Made by a program: the position numbers and the translations under genes
Source of the DNA: Linyphia triangularis
Lineage: Eukaryota > Arthropoda > Arachnida > Araneae > Linyphiidae
Length of the DNA: 64,000 nucleotides
Assembly (NCBI GenBank): GCA_963978545.1
Contig: OZ021732.1
Span: forward strand, 29,604,123 to 29,668,122
Direction: 5' to 3'
Shown: positions 39,201 to 51,500 of the stretch, piece by piece
How positions within the stretch are numbered: the first letter of the stretch is position 1
How the letters are laid out: every line of letters begins with the position of its first letter
Notes under the pieces: model-generated
What the model was told of the DNA's origin: nothing
The model's database searches: none
What the model saw: the letters and a program-made list of their open reading frames with translations, nothing else

Positions 39201-41849
39201 AAAGAAGGAAAAATACTTTGTAGATACTTATAAATATCTACATTAGTAGTCAAACACCTATATAGCACCCTTTTCTGGGTTCAATCACATAAAACTGTCC
39301 AGCATTCATAGAAACAATTTCAGGTTGGTTAGTCGTTGTACTGAACTTCTTTGGGTACAAAGAATAGATGAGGGCAATACTGCTTCAAAATATCATTACA
39401 TAATTCAGAATTTCAAAAAGAATTGGTTGGTTGGTTGGATTTTAATGGCAAAAGAGCCAAGGTTGGCTAAGCTGCTCCGATTTCAAAAAGGAAATAACTT
39501 TCAGTCCAACTTTCTTATGATAGTTGATACATCATTTTTACCATTTTGATTACAATGGGGGTATGACAAAACAAATTTTATATATTAATTAAACAATGTA
39601 AGTGAAATAGTAAGAATGATGCAATTAATAAGACATGATAATTGTTATTAAATAAGCTTTTCTCCATAATAATTTTAAATTAGTATACGTTTAGCAGCTT
39701 ATTTTATGAAAGAATATTTTGACTTTTCATTAGTTCCTCCTAAAGTATTACTTCACACTCATAATATTAACTGTTAACGAAGAAACATGATTCTAAATGA
39801 CATAGTATATATAGTAATGGTACTATTCCATTAGCAGGGTATCAGATAAAAATCACTAAATTGCAGTGATAACTCATTCAAGCTAATAACCTCCAAATCA
39901 TTTATAATTCCTAAAACAAACTGTAAATTTAGGCTTGGAAAAACATTTACGAATCATCTAAACATTTAGGCTAAGCACTAACTGGTATCCGGCTAACATA
40001 AGAGTACCGTTTCAATGTCATTAGTTATGAAATTGTAGAATGTTACTTTTTCATTTGGAAATGTCTTTATAGTTTTTGTATGTAGTGGGTGGGGAATGTT
40101 CTCTGAGAAGTCGTTAAAGGAGAAACTGTTTCACATTTGAACTTTAAATGGAAGAAATTCAGAAAAATGCCTGATAGTCAGTGTAACCATCGTAAACGCA
40201 TTGTATCAACTTGTTTTTGAAATCATAGATTACTGACTGTCATATAGGGGTTAACATTGATACCCTTTGCATCCTACTTAGTTTTAATTAGGCATCTCAG
40301 AATTAACCGGGTAACAGTACAGAAATTAAAGTTTGTCAGACAGAAAACTTTGCATCATTCTTTAATCTTCCAACACTTATATTTAACCTCACAGGCATAG
40401 TGCAGTGATATTGTTGCCTCACCGGGCCGACTAGCTGTATGGCAAATATGTCATAACTGTATTATTCTTTTGAAACCTCTTATAATGCCATTCATCACTT
40501 AGCAGTTCTATAAATAATTTAATTATGTTTCTATTCAAGCGGCCCATCAAGAACTTTACGATCAAACTCGGCAGTCAACATGCTGCGACTGACAGAAGAC
40601 AAATGTTTTATACATCAATTACAGCAATACCACAGCATATTCATCTTATTATAAAAGCAGTTTTTTATGTTTGTATTAACTTAGTATCTAAACAAAATAG
40701 AGAACAGAAGACATATTTACTTGCCTGCCTAAATTTTGGAAATTGATTAGAATTAGCACAAAATAATTAAAAATTTCCCATCAAAATTAGTATTTAATGC
40801 TCAAAAGTTAGACTAAAATTTAAAGTCTAGCACAGATTCTACGAAAATTTGATTTTTGTCAACAAATGACAGCATCTATTTTTTCGTAACAAGTAAACTG
40901 CCTATGGTTGCCATAACTTGACATGGCTTTTAAGTAAACAACTCTTGACGCAGTCTCAGCAGTGGACTTGGATGGAAGTTTTATCGAAAGTTACCAAAGC
41001 AAAGATGTTTATTTTAGTGTTATAGAAATTGGAAGGCACAGCTTTTTTCACTGTTAATGATTTATTTATACACACATAATACAAGTTCCACATTTAAATA
41101 CAGTAAAAGTATCAAAATCAAACATGCGCAGGGATACTTTCCATATATTGATACATTTTTTTTTATATCTTCTTCAAAGGTTTCTTATATTCTTTTAAAC
41201 TCAAATTTGTTTGTTAACATTCTCTTGTACAGTAATAGTAAACACAGGAAATACACAAAGAACAAATCAAAGAAAATAATAAATTAGTCCTCCATACAAA
41301 TTATATTTTACTCTTTTGCATACTAATACCTTCCTACATTGAAAAACATGTAATCAAAATAAACATGGCCAAATCCTCTTTCTGTCATGAATTTTTTATG
41401 CCAGACAATGAACAGACCACAATTGACATTATTTATTCTTTAATATGGAAGAAAAACAAACAAAATAGGACTAAACGATGTTTTAATTTGAAAATTAATT
41501 AACAAGATACATCTAAATATTTTTAAGAACATATTTCAAATTAAACTGGAAAAAAAAAATCAGTGAAAATTTGGCTGATTTGATAAATCATCCCGCATTC
41601 AAATTTTTTCAAAAATTTATTATCCTATTGATGAATTTAAAAGGTTAAAATGTAAAAGACATGGCATTAAAGTAAACATGATTGACATGGTATACGCCCC
41701 TAAAAATCAGGGATAAAACTCGAAATTTTCTAAATAAATACAAGTATTACATAAATTAAGAATCGTGCATTCTATATGTGTTCTCTTTTTTGAGAAATGT
41801 AATTAATATTTCACAATACCTTTTCTAGTTTATAGCTCGGATCATCCAT
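21298..41849 (-). CDS. EXOC7: Exocyst complex component 7 (Exo70), 21 coding exons
   Basis: Exo70 is the exocyst subunit that tethers secretory vesicles to the plasma membrane through phosphoinositides. Coding exons in gene order: 41820-41849, 38780-38945, 37347-37431, 36706-36811, 36498-36615, 35920-35964, 35438-35555, 33765-33834, 33454-33518, 32946-33010, 32291-32397, 31265-31369, 29988-30107, 29841-29900, 29659-29754, 28057-28180, 27833-27953, 26170-26265, 25945-26050, 22690-22865, 21298-21400. All phases fit and give 693 aa without a stop, the usual family length. Recognisable blocks: N-terminal coiled coil (ILTSFDEHLMKLEQTILPVY, NLQRRQE), LQDLIKISNWL, FSAALNLFPILRHL, NDPDTKMPKDGTVHQLTSN, IFRMNNFHYIVKAL, SWSRVLHYVMEVDKPIS, FHGFNKEMEEI, and the C-terminal KYTP...FFDAAA. 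All introns are GT-AG; intron 2 looks U12-type. The start is the only ATG that opens this frame. The gene appears intact. Confidence 0.96.
23778..24055 (+). pseudogene. C-terminal tail of a LINE reverse transcriptase ORF in an exo70 intron
   Basis: Inside the intron between exons 19 and 20, in antisense to exo70. One frame shows RIRLLEHI, then KERKGRPPTKWIESVEKDLK, two stops, RAIVPDRVRWRRK and a final KKK. The GRPPxxW...D(L)..MG pattern with following R..W is characteristic of the end of ORF2 in R1/Jockey/RTE-like non-LTR elements. Stop codons show it is old. No further part of ORF2 is seen. Confidence 0.7.
37443..37668. repeat. 113-bp tandem duplication next to the exon 3 acceptor of exo70
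   Basis: Two copies (37443-37555 and 37556-37668) starting at taagaaaatttcatacaag, differing at a few positions. The duplicated unit begins within the branch-site-like region of intron 2, so an extra TTTCTTAAC followed by a T-tract and AG occurs upstream of the true acceptor. Confidence 0.8.
37811..38247. mobile_element. hAT-like MITE in exo70 intron 2
   Basis: Inverted ends TAGAGTGGCCCC and the complement of CAGAGTGGCCAC. The interior is filled with tttccctgattt-type phrases on both strands. No clear target duplication is visible. Confidence 0.55.
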
Positions 41850-42593
41850 AGTGATAGAATCAGAAAATTTTTAATGTTTAATAACTCTTTTTCCCTCGAT
41901 TAAGCAGGAATCACATTTTTGTAGAAGAAACATTGATTGATGAAAGGGATACATTCGTCAACGATTAACTTCTGGTAAGAATTTTGTCATATTAAAATTG
42001 ATGCGAAAGAAAACAGAACGAAAATGACAGAAATTGAAAATGAAATCAAAATAAACTAGCTTTGCCATCTCTAAATAAGAAATTTATGTTAAATTTGTTG
42101 ATCGTGTACAAAGCTGCAGCTCAACTCCAGACTGGTGCTGACGTCATATATGGCATTTTCGTTTTGCAAATGGGTAAGTCGCAAAGAGGTTAGAAGACAG
42201 AAAGGAGGTCTTCTAAGTAAAAAGGATGGAAGTGCTAGCCCTTTTTACCTCCAGTCTCCAGTATTTGGCTTAGTAAATTTCCCGCTGGCAACACTGATTT
42301 GCGCTGCACCTGCACCTCTTTTTAGTTTTCTTATTTATTACAGACCATTCCTATTCAGCATATCAGTCATATGATGTTTTTATTTCTGATAAATAATTAA
42401 AAAAAAAGTCTTATCCTATCCAGAATATTTACAGAATTGATGGAAAGGGGTTTGTTTGATTTCAAAATTGAAAGTACAGAAGTAGAAAGTTAGTTTACGA
42501 AAAGTTATTCGAACCGTTTAGCAAAATCAACCCAGGTTTCATTTCTATGTATACTATATAAGCTGTGACTTTTTGTAAACTTTTAATCACACT
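41850..42593. promoter_or_regulatory. Shared divergent promoter region of exo70 and the BLOC1S3-like gene
   Basis: The start codons of two host genes point away from each other across 744 bases. The interval contains a perfect TGACGTCA (42139-42146) and CTGGCAACACTGAT (42285-42298), which resembles the arthropod core-promoter motif 1 (GGTCACACT) only loosely. A GTAAGT at 42174-42179 could be the donor of an untranslated first exon of the plus-strand gene. Transcription start sites cannot be set from sequence alone. Confidence 0.6.
42139..42146. promoter_or_regulatory. CRE/ATF palindrome TGACGTCA
   Basis: A full CREB/ATF consensus in the interval between the two divergent host genes. Its function is inferred from position only. 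Confidence 0.5.
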
Positions 42594-45500
42594 ATGTCTG
42601 AAAGTCAAGGTGCTTCATCTCCTAAATTTGCAGAAGTAATTGAAGAATCGGAGGGGGAAGTGAGAATCGTGCTTCCTTCATCAAACTACAAAGAACGCCA
42701 AGTATTATTTCTTTAGTTAAACTATTTTGACTGTGATAAATTCTTAGTCTGCGGTATAACTTTTCAAACAATACATTTTCACCAAATAATAACGAAATAA
42801 TTATCACATTTTAATTTGGAGAGTAGAAAACATTTCTTTTACATATTGGTTAATGAATGAAACAATTTGGCAGACCACACCATTAATTGTACCAGAGTAC
42901 AAAGATTTAAGATGGCTCAATTTGCATTAATGGATTGGTAAGAGTTAAACTAAACTAACGAGTTGGGCCTTTTGCCTGTAGTTAACCTTCAGTTTTATAT
43001 TTATGATTTAACCATTGATTTTACAATTTTATTTCCAATAAGTTTGTGTTCTTCCTCTCAATGGTAGACGGACTAAAAATAATTTATTGTGGTACCATGT
43101 AATAAAAGCTTTTAAGCATTCTTCAATTACCAATAATTCATTTGTTATGCAAGAAAGTTGAATGGAACATTGACTTATGAACACATACTCAAGTGGTAAA
43201 AGTTTTAGATAAATAAATATAAAAGATAATATCAGTTAGTGTGGGGAAAGAGGTGTTGGCGACTTGTCATCTGACCTAGTTCAAGATTAGAGAGTGGCTA
43301 GTAGGTAGGAGAATTACAGCATAATGTGACCCTAACAAACCACAAAAAGAAGTTTCCGAAAAACTTATTTTGCTTGACCAAAAATATTTTCAATAAAAAA
43401 TTGGTATTCTCTCGTTTGCCTGGCACCAGTTGTCACCAAGTCTAAAAGTTTACAGTTTGTTAATGGGTTCTTATAGAACCCTAAAACAATTTGTTATAAG
43501 AATTATAAATAATTCAAAGGCTTATTAGTTTGGATCAGTCAGTTTTTTTATACCCTGCTACCGTATGAAGAAAAAAAAATCCGAAATAATTCAAAATTTT
43601 GATTTTATATCAAATATGTCTATTTTTAAACTTAAGAAATTTATTGGGTACAGAAATTTGTCTCTAAAAAATTCCCTGTTCTTTGAGAAATTCAGTATGA
43701 AGGTAACATGAGTCTGAGGGGATATATGTTTCGGTGAAATTTAGTACAAAAGTCGCAGTTGTTATGCACCTTAAAGTAACTTTCAATTAAATGTGTTGAA
43801 GGTTTCTCCAATTTGAGCTGCAAAAGACTCGTCAAAATACACTAAAGGTTTGCCCAAGATGGCCACCTGAATCGAATTTAAAATTTTGTGATTGTCCCCT
43901 ACAATTCTTTCCTAACGAGACACATATCAACAACATTCAATCATTTTATGTGTGTTGCTTTGCTATGTGTGCATGCTTGAAAATTAACTGTAAACATTTT
44001 CAGAAGGGGTGATTTCCATATGCAGGGTTTCGGTGCATATGGAAAGTCAGGAAATATCATGGAAAGTCATGAATTTGGACATTGGGTGGATTTTGTCATG
44101 GAAAGTCATGATTTTGAGCAAAAAAATGGCTATAAGTCATGGAAATACATTACATTTCATGGATTTCTATACATTTTAAGTAAATTAACCTAACTGGGAC
44201 GTCATAAACATCATGATTGCTATTCAGCTCATCAAAAATTCATCTATGTTTTTGTTTACGTTTTGACGGAAACAAGGGTCACAGTTAAAAACTGCTGCAA
44301 TGAAAACATTTCTAAACTCCTAATGTGTGAGTCCCCCTCAAGTAAGATTTCATAGGTGAAAAAAATTTCCTAGTATGGGAACTGAAATAAACAGCTTTGA
44401 TAAGCTTGTGTTTACATTTAAAAAAAAAATCTGTCTTCTTTCTTCTGTTTTGCATTGTTGATACCAAAACATTTGATTTTTGACGATATAATTTATTATT
44501 ATTGATTTATTCTTTCTTCAAATATTTCTTTATTATTAAAGATTGATTAGTTTTTTTAACACTAAAATATCGAAGAATGGAAAAACATTTTTTCCTTTTG
44601 ATTTGGAAGTTACTGAAACAAGGATTTTGTTACTCAATTTAAAATGGTTATTATTATTATTATTTTTTTTTTTTTTTTAATTTGATTTCTTGAGTCATGG
44701 AAAATTATTTGCTTCAGTCTTGGAAAGTCAGGAAAATTCATGGATTTGGGGCATTTTATTTTTTCAGAAACCCTGCATGTGTCATTTCATTGAGGGTAAA
44801 AAAACTTGAATTTCATGCGAAATGTGGGAGTGATATATATATATCGCAGGAAAATACCAGACAAAGATATTTTTTAAAAAATTTTAAGGAAAAGAGGTAG
44901 GAAAGACCACCTGCCCTTCGAGAATGCCTTGGGTGAATACTGTAAAACTTGCATATTGTAATAAAGGTATCTGTGGTTTTTTTTTTGTTTTTTTTTTAGA
45001 AATTATTACTTTTATTTAAATTTACGACCAAATATACTTTTTAAAAATTGAATTAATAAGAACCCGCAATAAAATGTCTTTAAGCTTAGCTTTCTCTCAC
45101 TCTCCCCTCCCTCCACCCCCCCCCCCCCTTTTCCCATAAATAAATTTTACATCTGTTCCAGGTCGCTTCTCGAATACCTCATGGAATTGTAATCTCTGGA
45201 GAAGCTTCAGAGTCTGATGAAGAAATTGACACTCATCAGCCCCAATCAGGTAAATAAATAAAGGAAGGCTGATCTTTGAATGTGTTTTGGTGTTCAACAA
45301 ATTACAATCATTTTTTAGGATTAACTAGATTTTTTTTTGTATATTCATCAAGGATTATGCAATAATCGCAAGATTCCTGGGTAACCTTTTAAGAGATTTA
45401 GATCAAAATGGACATCCAAATACACTTTACATAATACGTAGTGATTATGGATTGAGAAAAATTTAAGCAACATAATTGTACAATTCATCTTATAATGGGG

Positions 45501-48500
45501 AGGCATGTGTAAAGACAATAAATAATGAGAAACAACTTTAACAAAATCAACCTCATTTGGGAAATTATAAATACAATTGAATACATTTTTACCTTATTCA
45601 GGAAGAAATCCTAAACATAAATAATTATAATCATCAATTTCCCTAGAAGTTTCTTGACAGTCAACTATCCATTCTTGCAGTGTATGTATGAGGGATTCAA
45701 TATGTCATTATTAGGCTACAAGTCACAAGAAGACTCCAGTATAATAAACATTTTAGTAAATTAAAAGTAGTAAAACATTTGGTAATTACCCTTAACCAAT
45801 ACCTCTTAAACTAGTAAAAAACCTGCTTCTATATTTACTAACGGAAGGCAATATGATTTTAATCCCTAGTCTTGCAAGGAGCAAATTTTATTGCATAATC
45901 TTTTGTTCAATTTCTTTCATAAGGAAAAAGGAAACTGTTTTAGCATTATACAAAGACATCACAATGTTTACTTGAAAAATAAATTGTATATTTAACTGTA
46001 GACAGTGTTCATTATTCTAGACATTTTTCAAGGGGCGATGCGCCCTGCCTGCTCCCTCTCTCATATTTAAATGATAGAAACTTGATGAATTATCTTTTAT
46101 TCTTTAGTACAGTTTAACCTCGTTAACGTGAAGTCAATGGGGCCGCCGAAATTGTTTGCGTTAACCAAATTTCTTTGTAAACAAATAAATTTTTAAGTAT
46201 GGAGACCTGTTTTTACTTTGCGTTAAACGGGATTTCATGTTAAGTGATTTTGCGTTAACGGTGTTTGACTGTATTAAAAGGACTTTATTGGAATCTAAAC
46301 GCACTTTATGCAGCTCTAAAACTAGGTACCACTTATTCAGATATATTCTTAAATGGTTAAAATTTTGGTTTGATTAACTCATTAGTCAGTATAAAAATTC
46401 CGTCAATAAAAATCCAGTAAGTAAAGTAAGCGATTTGTTTTTCTTCTTTTACTCTTTCATATTATAAGATTCTAAAGCCCTGCAATTTACCACGATTACC
46501 AGATTTTATATGCTTGGATTTCTTCTGGGTAATGGATTATAGTAAAAAAATTTTATAAGAGCTATATACAAATATATTTACAAGTAGTTATAGGAATTCA
46601 AAACAAAACTTTCATAATTTATTGCATATTTCTTAAAGTTGAGCGTCCTCAAACATTTTTCTTGATATGCCGCTGTATTGAATAGCAATTGGTAGTTTTA
46701 ATAATTTTTTGGTTGCAGGGAGTGACTTTTCTATCAGTGAAACCTGGGGAAAGAGCTCTGTAGAACCAGATTATTCTAAAGATTCTTCTGTGCAGTACAA
46801 CTCGTAAGAGAATTTTGTTTTGTTTATTGTCTCATATTTATTTAATAACTAGCAGGGTTGTAGTGCTAAAAAAATTCTTGCCGGTACGCAAGCTTCCCGA
46901 TCGTTGCGACAACCCCAACTGTGGCTGGATTTTTTTAATTATAAAATCCAAATTCACAATATTTTCATAATTTACCACTAAAAAAGCTAAAAGTTTATAA
47001 AAAATGGTGGTACACGGTACCAGTCCCAATGCACCCCTTCATACTAGTTCACCCATGATCATCGAAAGGAGGTGCAGCGATCGCTCCGCTGACATCCCAT
47101 AACTGACAATCTAGCCTGGAACGCTGATGTATTTCCCTTCAAGTGGACTTTGTATCCTACAAACTTTTTTTTTATTTAAGCCTTAAAATTATAATTGTTA
47201 CCTATTACTAAGTAAAAACTAAATTTTATTAAAAAAAGTTCACATAACATTCTAAATTTTCAAAATTTAAAAAAAAAATTCATAAAATTTCAAATACTAC
47301 CTTTTTTATTTTTCAATATTTTTTCCTAATTTTTTTTAAAAAAATTTCCTAGTAATAAACTCTAATTTTTTTAGGCATCAGATTTACTATAAGTAAAATA
47401 GTTTTTGAGAAAAGGGATAATTACTGTACCTATAAGGAAAAAAAGGGTATTTTCAGCATTTAAATTTCTAAAAAAATTTCTACTTTATTCAAAAATCCAT
47501 GCCTATTTTTGTCAAATAGATCTTTAGAATGACACAAAAAAAAAAATTCAAGTCATTTCATTCATGTTTGCTGAAGTTTTAGCATTTTGAGTAAGATGGA
47601 AATTTCAAAAATTACAAACTGAGAAAAATGTGTTTCGAAACATCGAAGGAGCTATTGCGGCAATGCTAAATTCTTCATAAAAATATAGTTTTTCTGCAAT
47701 TGCAGTTATCAAATCAGTTCAAAAACTTGCCAGAATAAGAAGAAGGTTTCAAAGATTATAAACATGCAAAAAATAAAAAATTGATATTTTTATAATTTTT
47801 GTGAAAACAAGGGGTATCAAGTCCCTTTAAAAACATTTTTATCAGTTAGACTAATTACTATTGCTGTAAAATATTCTTAGTTAATAAATAAATGAAATAT
47901 TGAGGTAAATTTCTAAATAAAAAAATACCTTAAAAAATTATTTATACCTATTAATAATGTTTTGCATTCAAGTTATAAAAGAAAAATATAGTGAAAAAAA
48001 CCTTTGAAACCTTTTTCTTTTGAAGTTATCTGGCGTAAATCAAATATCGTTCACCCAGAGTGTTGCTTAAAATTTCATAATTTTTTTAATTAAAACTTCA
48101 TTTGGGATGGTGAATATATCCGTAAAGTGAGCGTCCTCATAGAAGTTTACAATGCTGATAGTATTATAAGCAAATGTCTATACAACCACTTTGCTGTTCA
48201 TAGTTTTGAAGATTAAAACTGACCTACTAGGTTTTATTTAAGGTTATAATGCATGTTATTTATAATTGTCTTTGTTAATTTAAAAATACAAAGCATGTTT
48301 GACAGTGTTCCAAATTTCTTCTATCATTTCATAATGAGTAATGTTCTTTCAACAATGAATTTTGGTTTAAAGTTGTTTAAAAGTAATTATCAGGTCATTT
48401 TTTTTTTTTTTATCTATCAAAATATTACTTTGAAACATGAAATTGTACTCTTCAATGCAATCTTATTTCCATTGCAAATCCTCTTTCCAAGAACCATGTC

Positions 48501-51500
48501 TGTAGGAATTGGTTTAAAGTAACTACTAGCATTAAATAAAACCAGATATCATAATAATCATCTTATTTATTGACAAAAAAAGTCAGTTTTCTCCAGTTGG
48601 TAAAAGCTGCATGCGGTTTGTGAACCAGTGCCCTAAGTAAACGAAAAATTCCTAGACATTTTTTAAATATAAAAGTAATTTTTCCTTCATGTTTTGGTAA
48701 TTTGCTGCTTTTTCAGTTATTTTGTAAATAATTTCCTGTGTGGATGTTGCTTGTGATCACGGTTAATGTTATCATTCGTTTAATATTATCAAAACTGCTA
48801 AGTTCCATCTGCTTGCATCAAAATACACTAACAAATTATTGGATTATATTATAAAATTTTTTTTTTTAATTCTTTTCGATTTTTCGATTTATGTTTTTTT
48901 CCTTAAAAAAAAGGAATAAAAAGTAAACTAAATTTTCTCTGAAAATCAGTCTAAAAAGTATTCAGGCTTTCTTTCAAGGAACTATGTATTCCTGACCTTC
49001 AAAACGGACAAATAACTTTTTTCATTTTTGACCTTAACAATATACTGAAATTCTATTGTTCAAATTATTACGTGGTTAGGAAAATAATTTTCACATTGAC
49101 AAGAGCTACTATGAGTACACCATTTTCAGACTTTTTCATAGTTTAAACAGTTTGTAAAAAAAATTATCCTATTGTTTATTTTCCGTGATATAAAGAAAAT
49201 GGAATGATCTTACCCTTAAAAATAGGTTGACATTTTGAATCTATACAATAGATTGCCCAAAATGAGCCAAAGAAATGCTATTTCCCAACTGAAAGTTTCT
49301 CAACCACTTGTGTGCGAAATTTAAAAAAATCATAAAGACATCAAAAGAAATGCACCTAGAAGAAATACACCCTCACTTTCTTAATTATAAACATATTTGA
49401 AACTATTTTATTTTTCTTGCAAGGCATACACTTCATGATCACTTTAGATATCCCACTGATATTGGTGTGATAATTATAAATTTGGGTTAATTTAAACAAT
49501 TAAAATTTAAAATCATATAAAATCATAAATAAACCAGAAAATATAGTATCATAAATTAATTTATATTTTAATAAAATTTTAATGTGACATTTTTTAATAA
49601 CATTTCACTCATTAAAGATACAAATTCTCTGTTATTCATGCAATTTTTATCAATAATTATTAACTTTGCTTTCTAAAAAATTGGAATGGTTATGGTGAAT
49701 TATTTATGTATTGCAGAGAAAATTTAATGTACTCTACCTCTGACTACTTTTAGCTATGCAGCTGTAACAAACTTTTACAAACTGGTTCACACAGCCATAT
49801 AAAGTTTTAAAATGAGTTCTTTTTTGTTCTATCTGTCTCCCTCTATGATACTTTTTCATTTAAAACTTATCACAATTCCCTTTATACTGCATTTGAAGAC
49901 CCACGGTGGTTGCTTTGGTTAATATTCTTTTTTTGGGGATTTTCAGTTAGCCAAAAATTAACAGGTAAAGCTTGTTGTAGTTGGCTTTTCATTTTTATTA
50001 AGCTTGAAAAGCTTTTGAATCAGTACAAGAAGTTTCCTCTTAAATTTTTGAGCAGAGAAAGCTAGTAATTTTATTTAAATTCAAAATTTTCTTCGTGGAG
50101 TATGTGTTTGACTGTTATTAAAAAAAGGTGATGAATATCCTTAGTAAGTAAGTTGAATAAGTTAATATGATAACATTAAATATTTAATATCACGATTTTT
50201 CGTTTGTCTAGAATAGCGTTCGCCACTAACTTTTAGAGTTGGGCTGTATGACTTATGTTGGAGCTTTTTGTGGGCCGGATACACCAATATATGTATCTTT
50301 AATTATTATCAATTTAGCAACATATGAATTAGCATTTCAGAAAACTGAAGAAAAAAATTATTGATTTTTTTATCTTAATAAAATTACAATTTATTTTTTC
50401 ATATAATTAAAAAATATTAATTTTCTTTAATAGTAAATTAAAGTCTAAAAAAGAAGTCAATCTTTTTTTCCAACGTGATAGTGGAACTTGATATAACTTT
50501 TAATAAAAGTATTTAAATTGCACTTCCAAATTATACTGTTTTAATCGATATCAATTGTTAGACGATGATGGTCGAAATCGTTCAGTTTATTTTATGATAG
50601 AATGAGAGTCGATGTCTATTGTAGTATTTATTGCAGCCAATCTGAATAAATTGTCCAAAGGAGATTTGGTTAAATTATTCCTGTATTTATTCTTGATGAA
50701 AACAATCTTGCTGAAAGCTTCTTCATATAATTTCTTCGAACACGTAGTGAAGAACTTTGTTCTACATAGTTAACACGTACTGTTTCGGACAAATTACAAA
50801 TATGTTTAAAAAAAAGTCCATACCATGAAATTTGATTTTTAAATCTTCTGTGCTGCTGATGGGCCATATAAAAATGTGTTGCAGGCTGTGTAGTGGCTAA
50901 TGCTGTTATAGTAGATTCTTTGATCTTGGATCCACACATTTAGTTATAGTTGACTCACTAATTCTTATTTTCTTTCTGCATGGAAGTACATTATTCTATG
51001 AATTTGTTTATGATTATTTATGTATTTTTCATTGTACATATTCAATTTCTATTTGCTTTAGTTTGTACTTCAGTTTAATTTTATATATATTTTTTATTTT
51101 AGGTTACTACACAAGAAACTCAGTAAGTTTATTTTATTTTATTTTTTTTAAATATATATATTAATAAACTTGGCATTAGCAGCTTCAAATTACTTCTGAT
51201 AAATAAAATATTTTTATTCAATGTTAAATTAACACAAATATATTTTTATTTATTGTCTCAAGTTGAATTTCACGACACAAATTTGAAAATTCTACTTCTG
51301 TATTAAAATCTTTAAACTTTGCTTGCAAAGAGTACATACAAATTAAAAAGTTTAGGAACTACACAGGTAGAGATGGGGAGCATGTTCTGGCTCCAAAAAT
51401 TCCCCAAAACAATTTCTTCACCCCAAGTTTCTTAAAAAATTAGCATGTTTTTCTATGTTGGAATGTTGAAAGCTATTGGAGATTTTGATATTCGAGACAA

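Noticed and set aside
39424..39500. ttggttggttggattttaatggcaaaagagccaagg text that looks like a dispersed short repeat
   Set aside because: Only one copy in the window and no ends or promoter boxes visible, so a SINE call cannot be supported.
48253..48522. 89-codon plus-strand frame in BLOC1S3 intron 3
   Set aside because: Hydrophobic AT-driven translation without start context or family similarity; it lies in an intron.
50670..50939. 89-codon minus-strand frame
   Set aside because: No recognisable domain; it lies beside a dispersed repeat and may be a remnant, but a gene cannot be supported.
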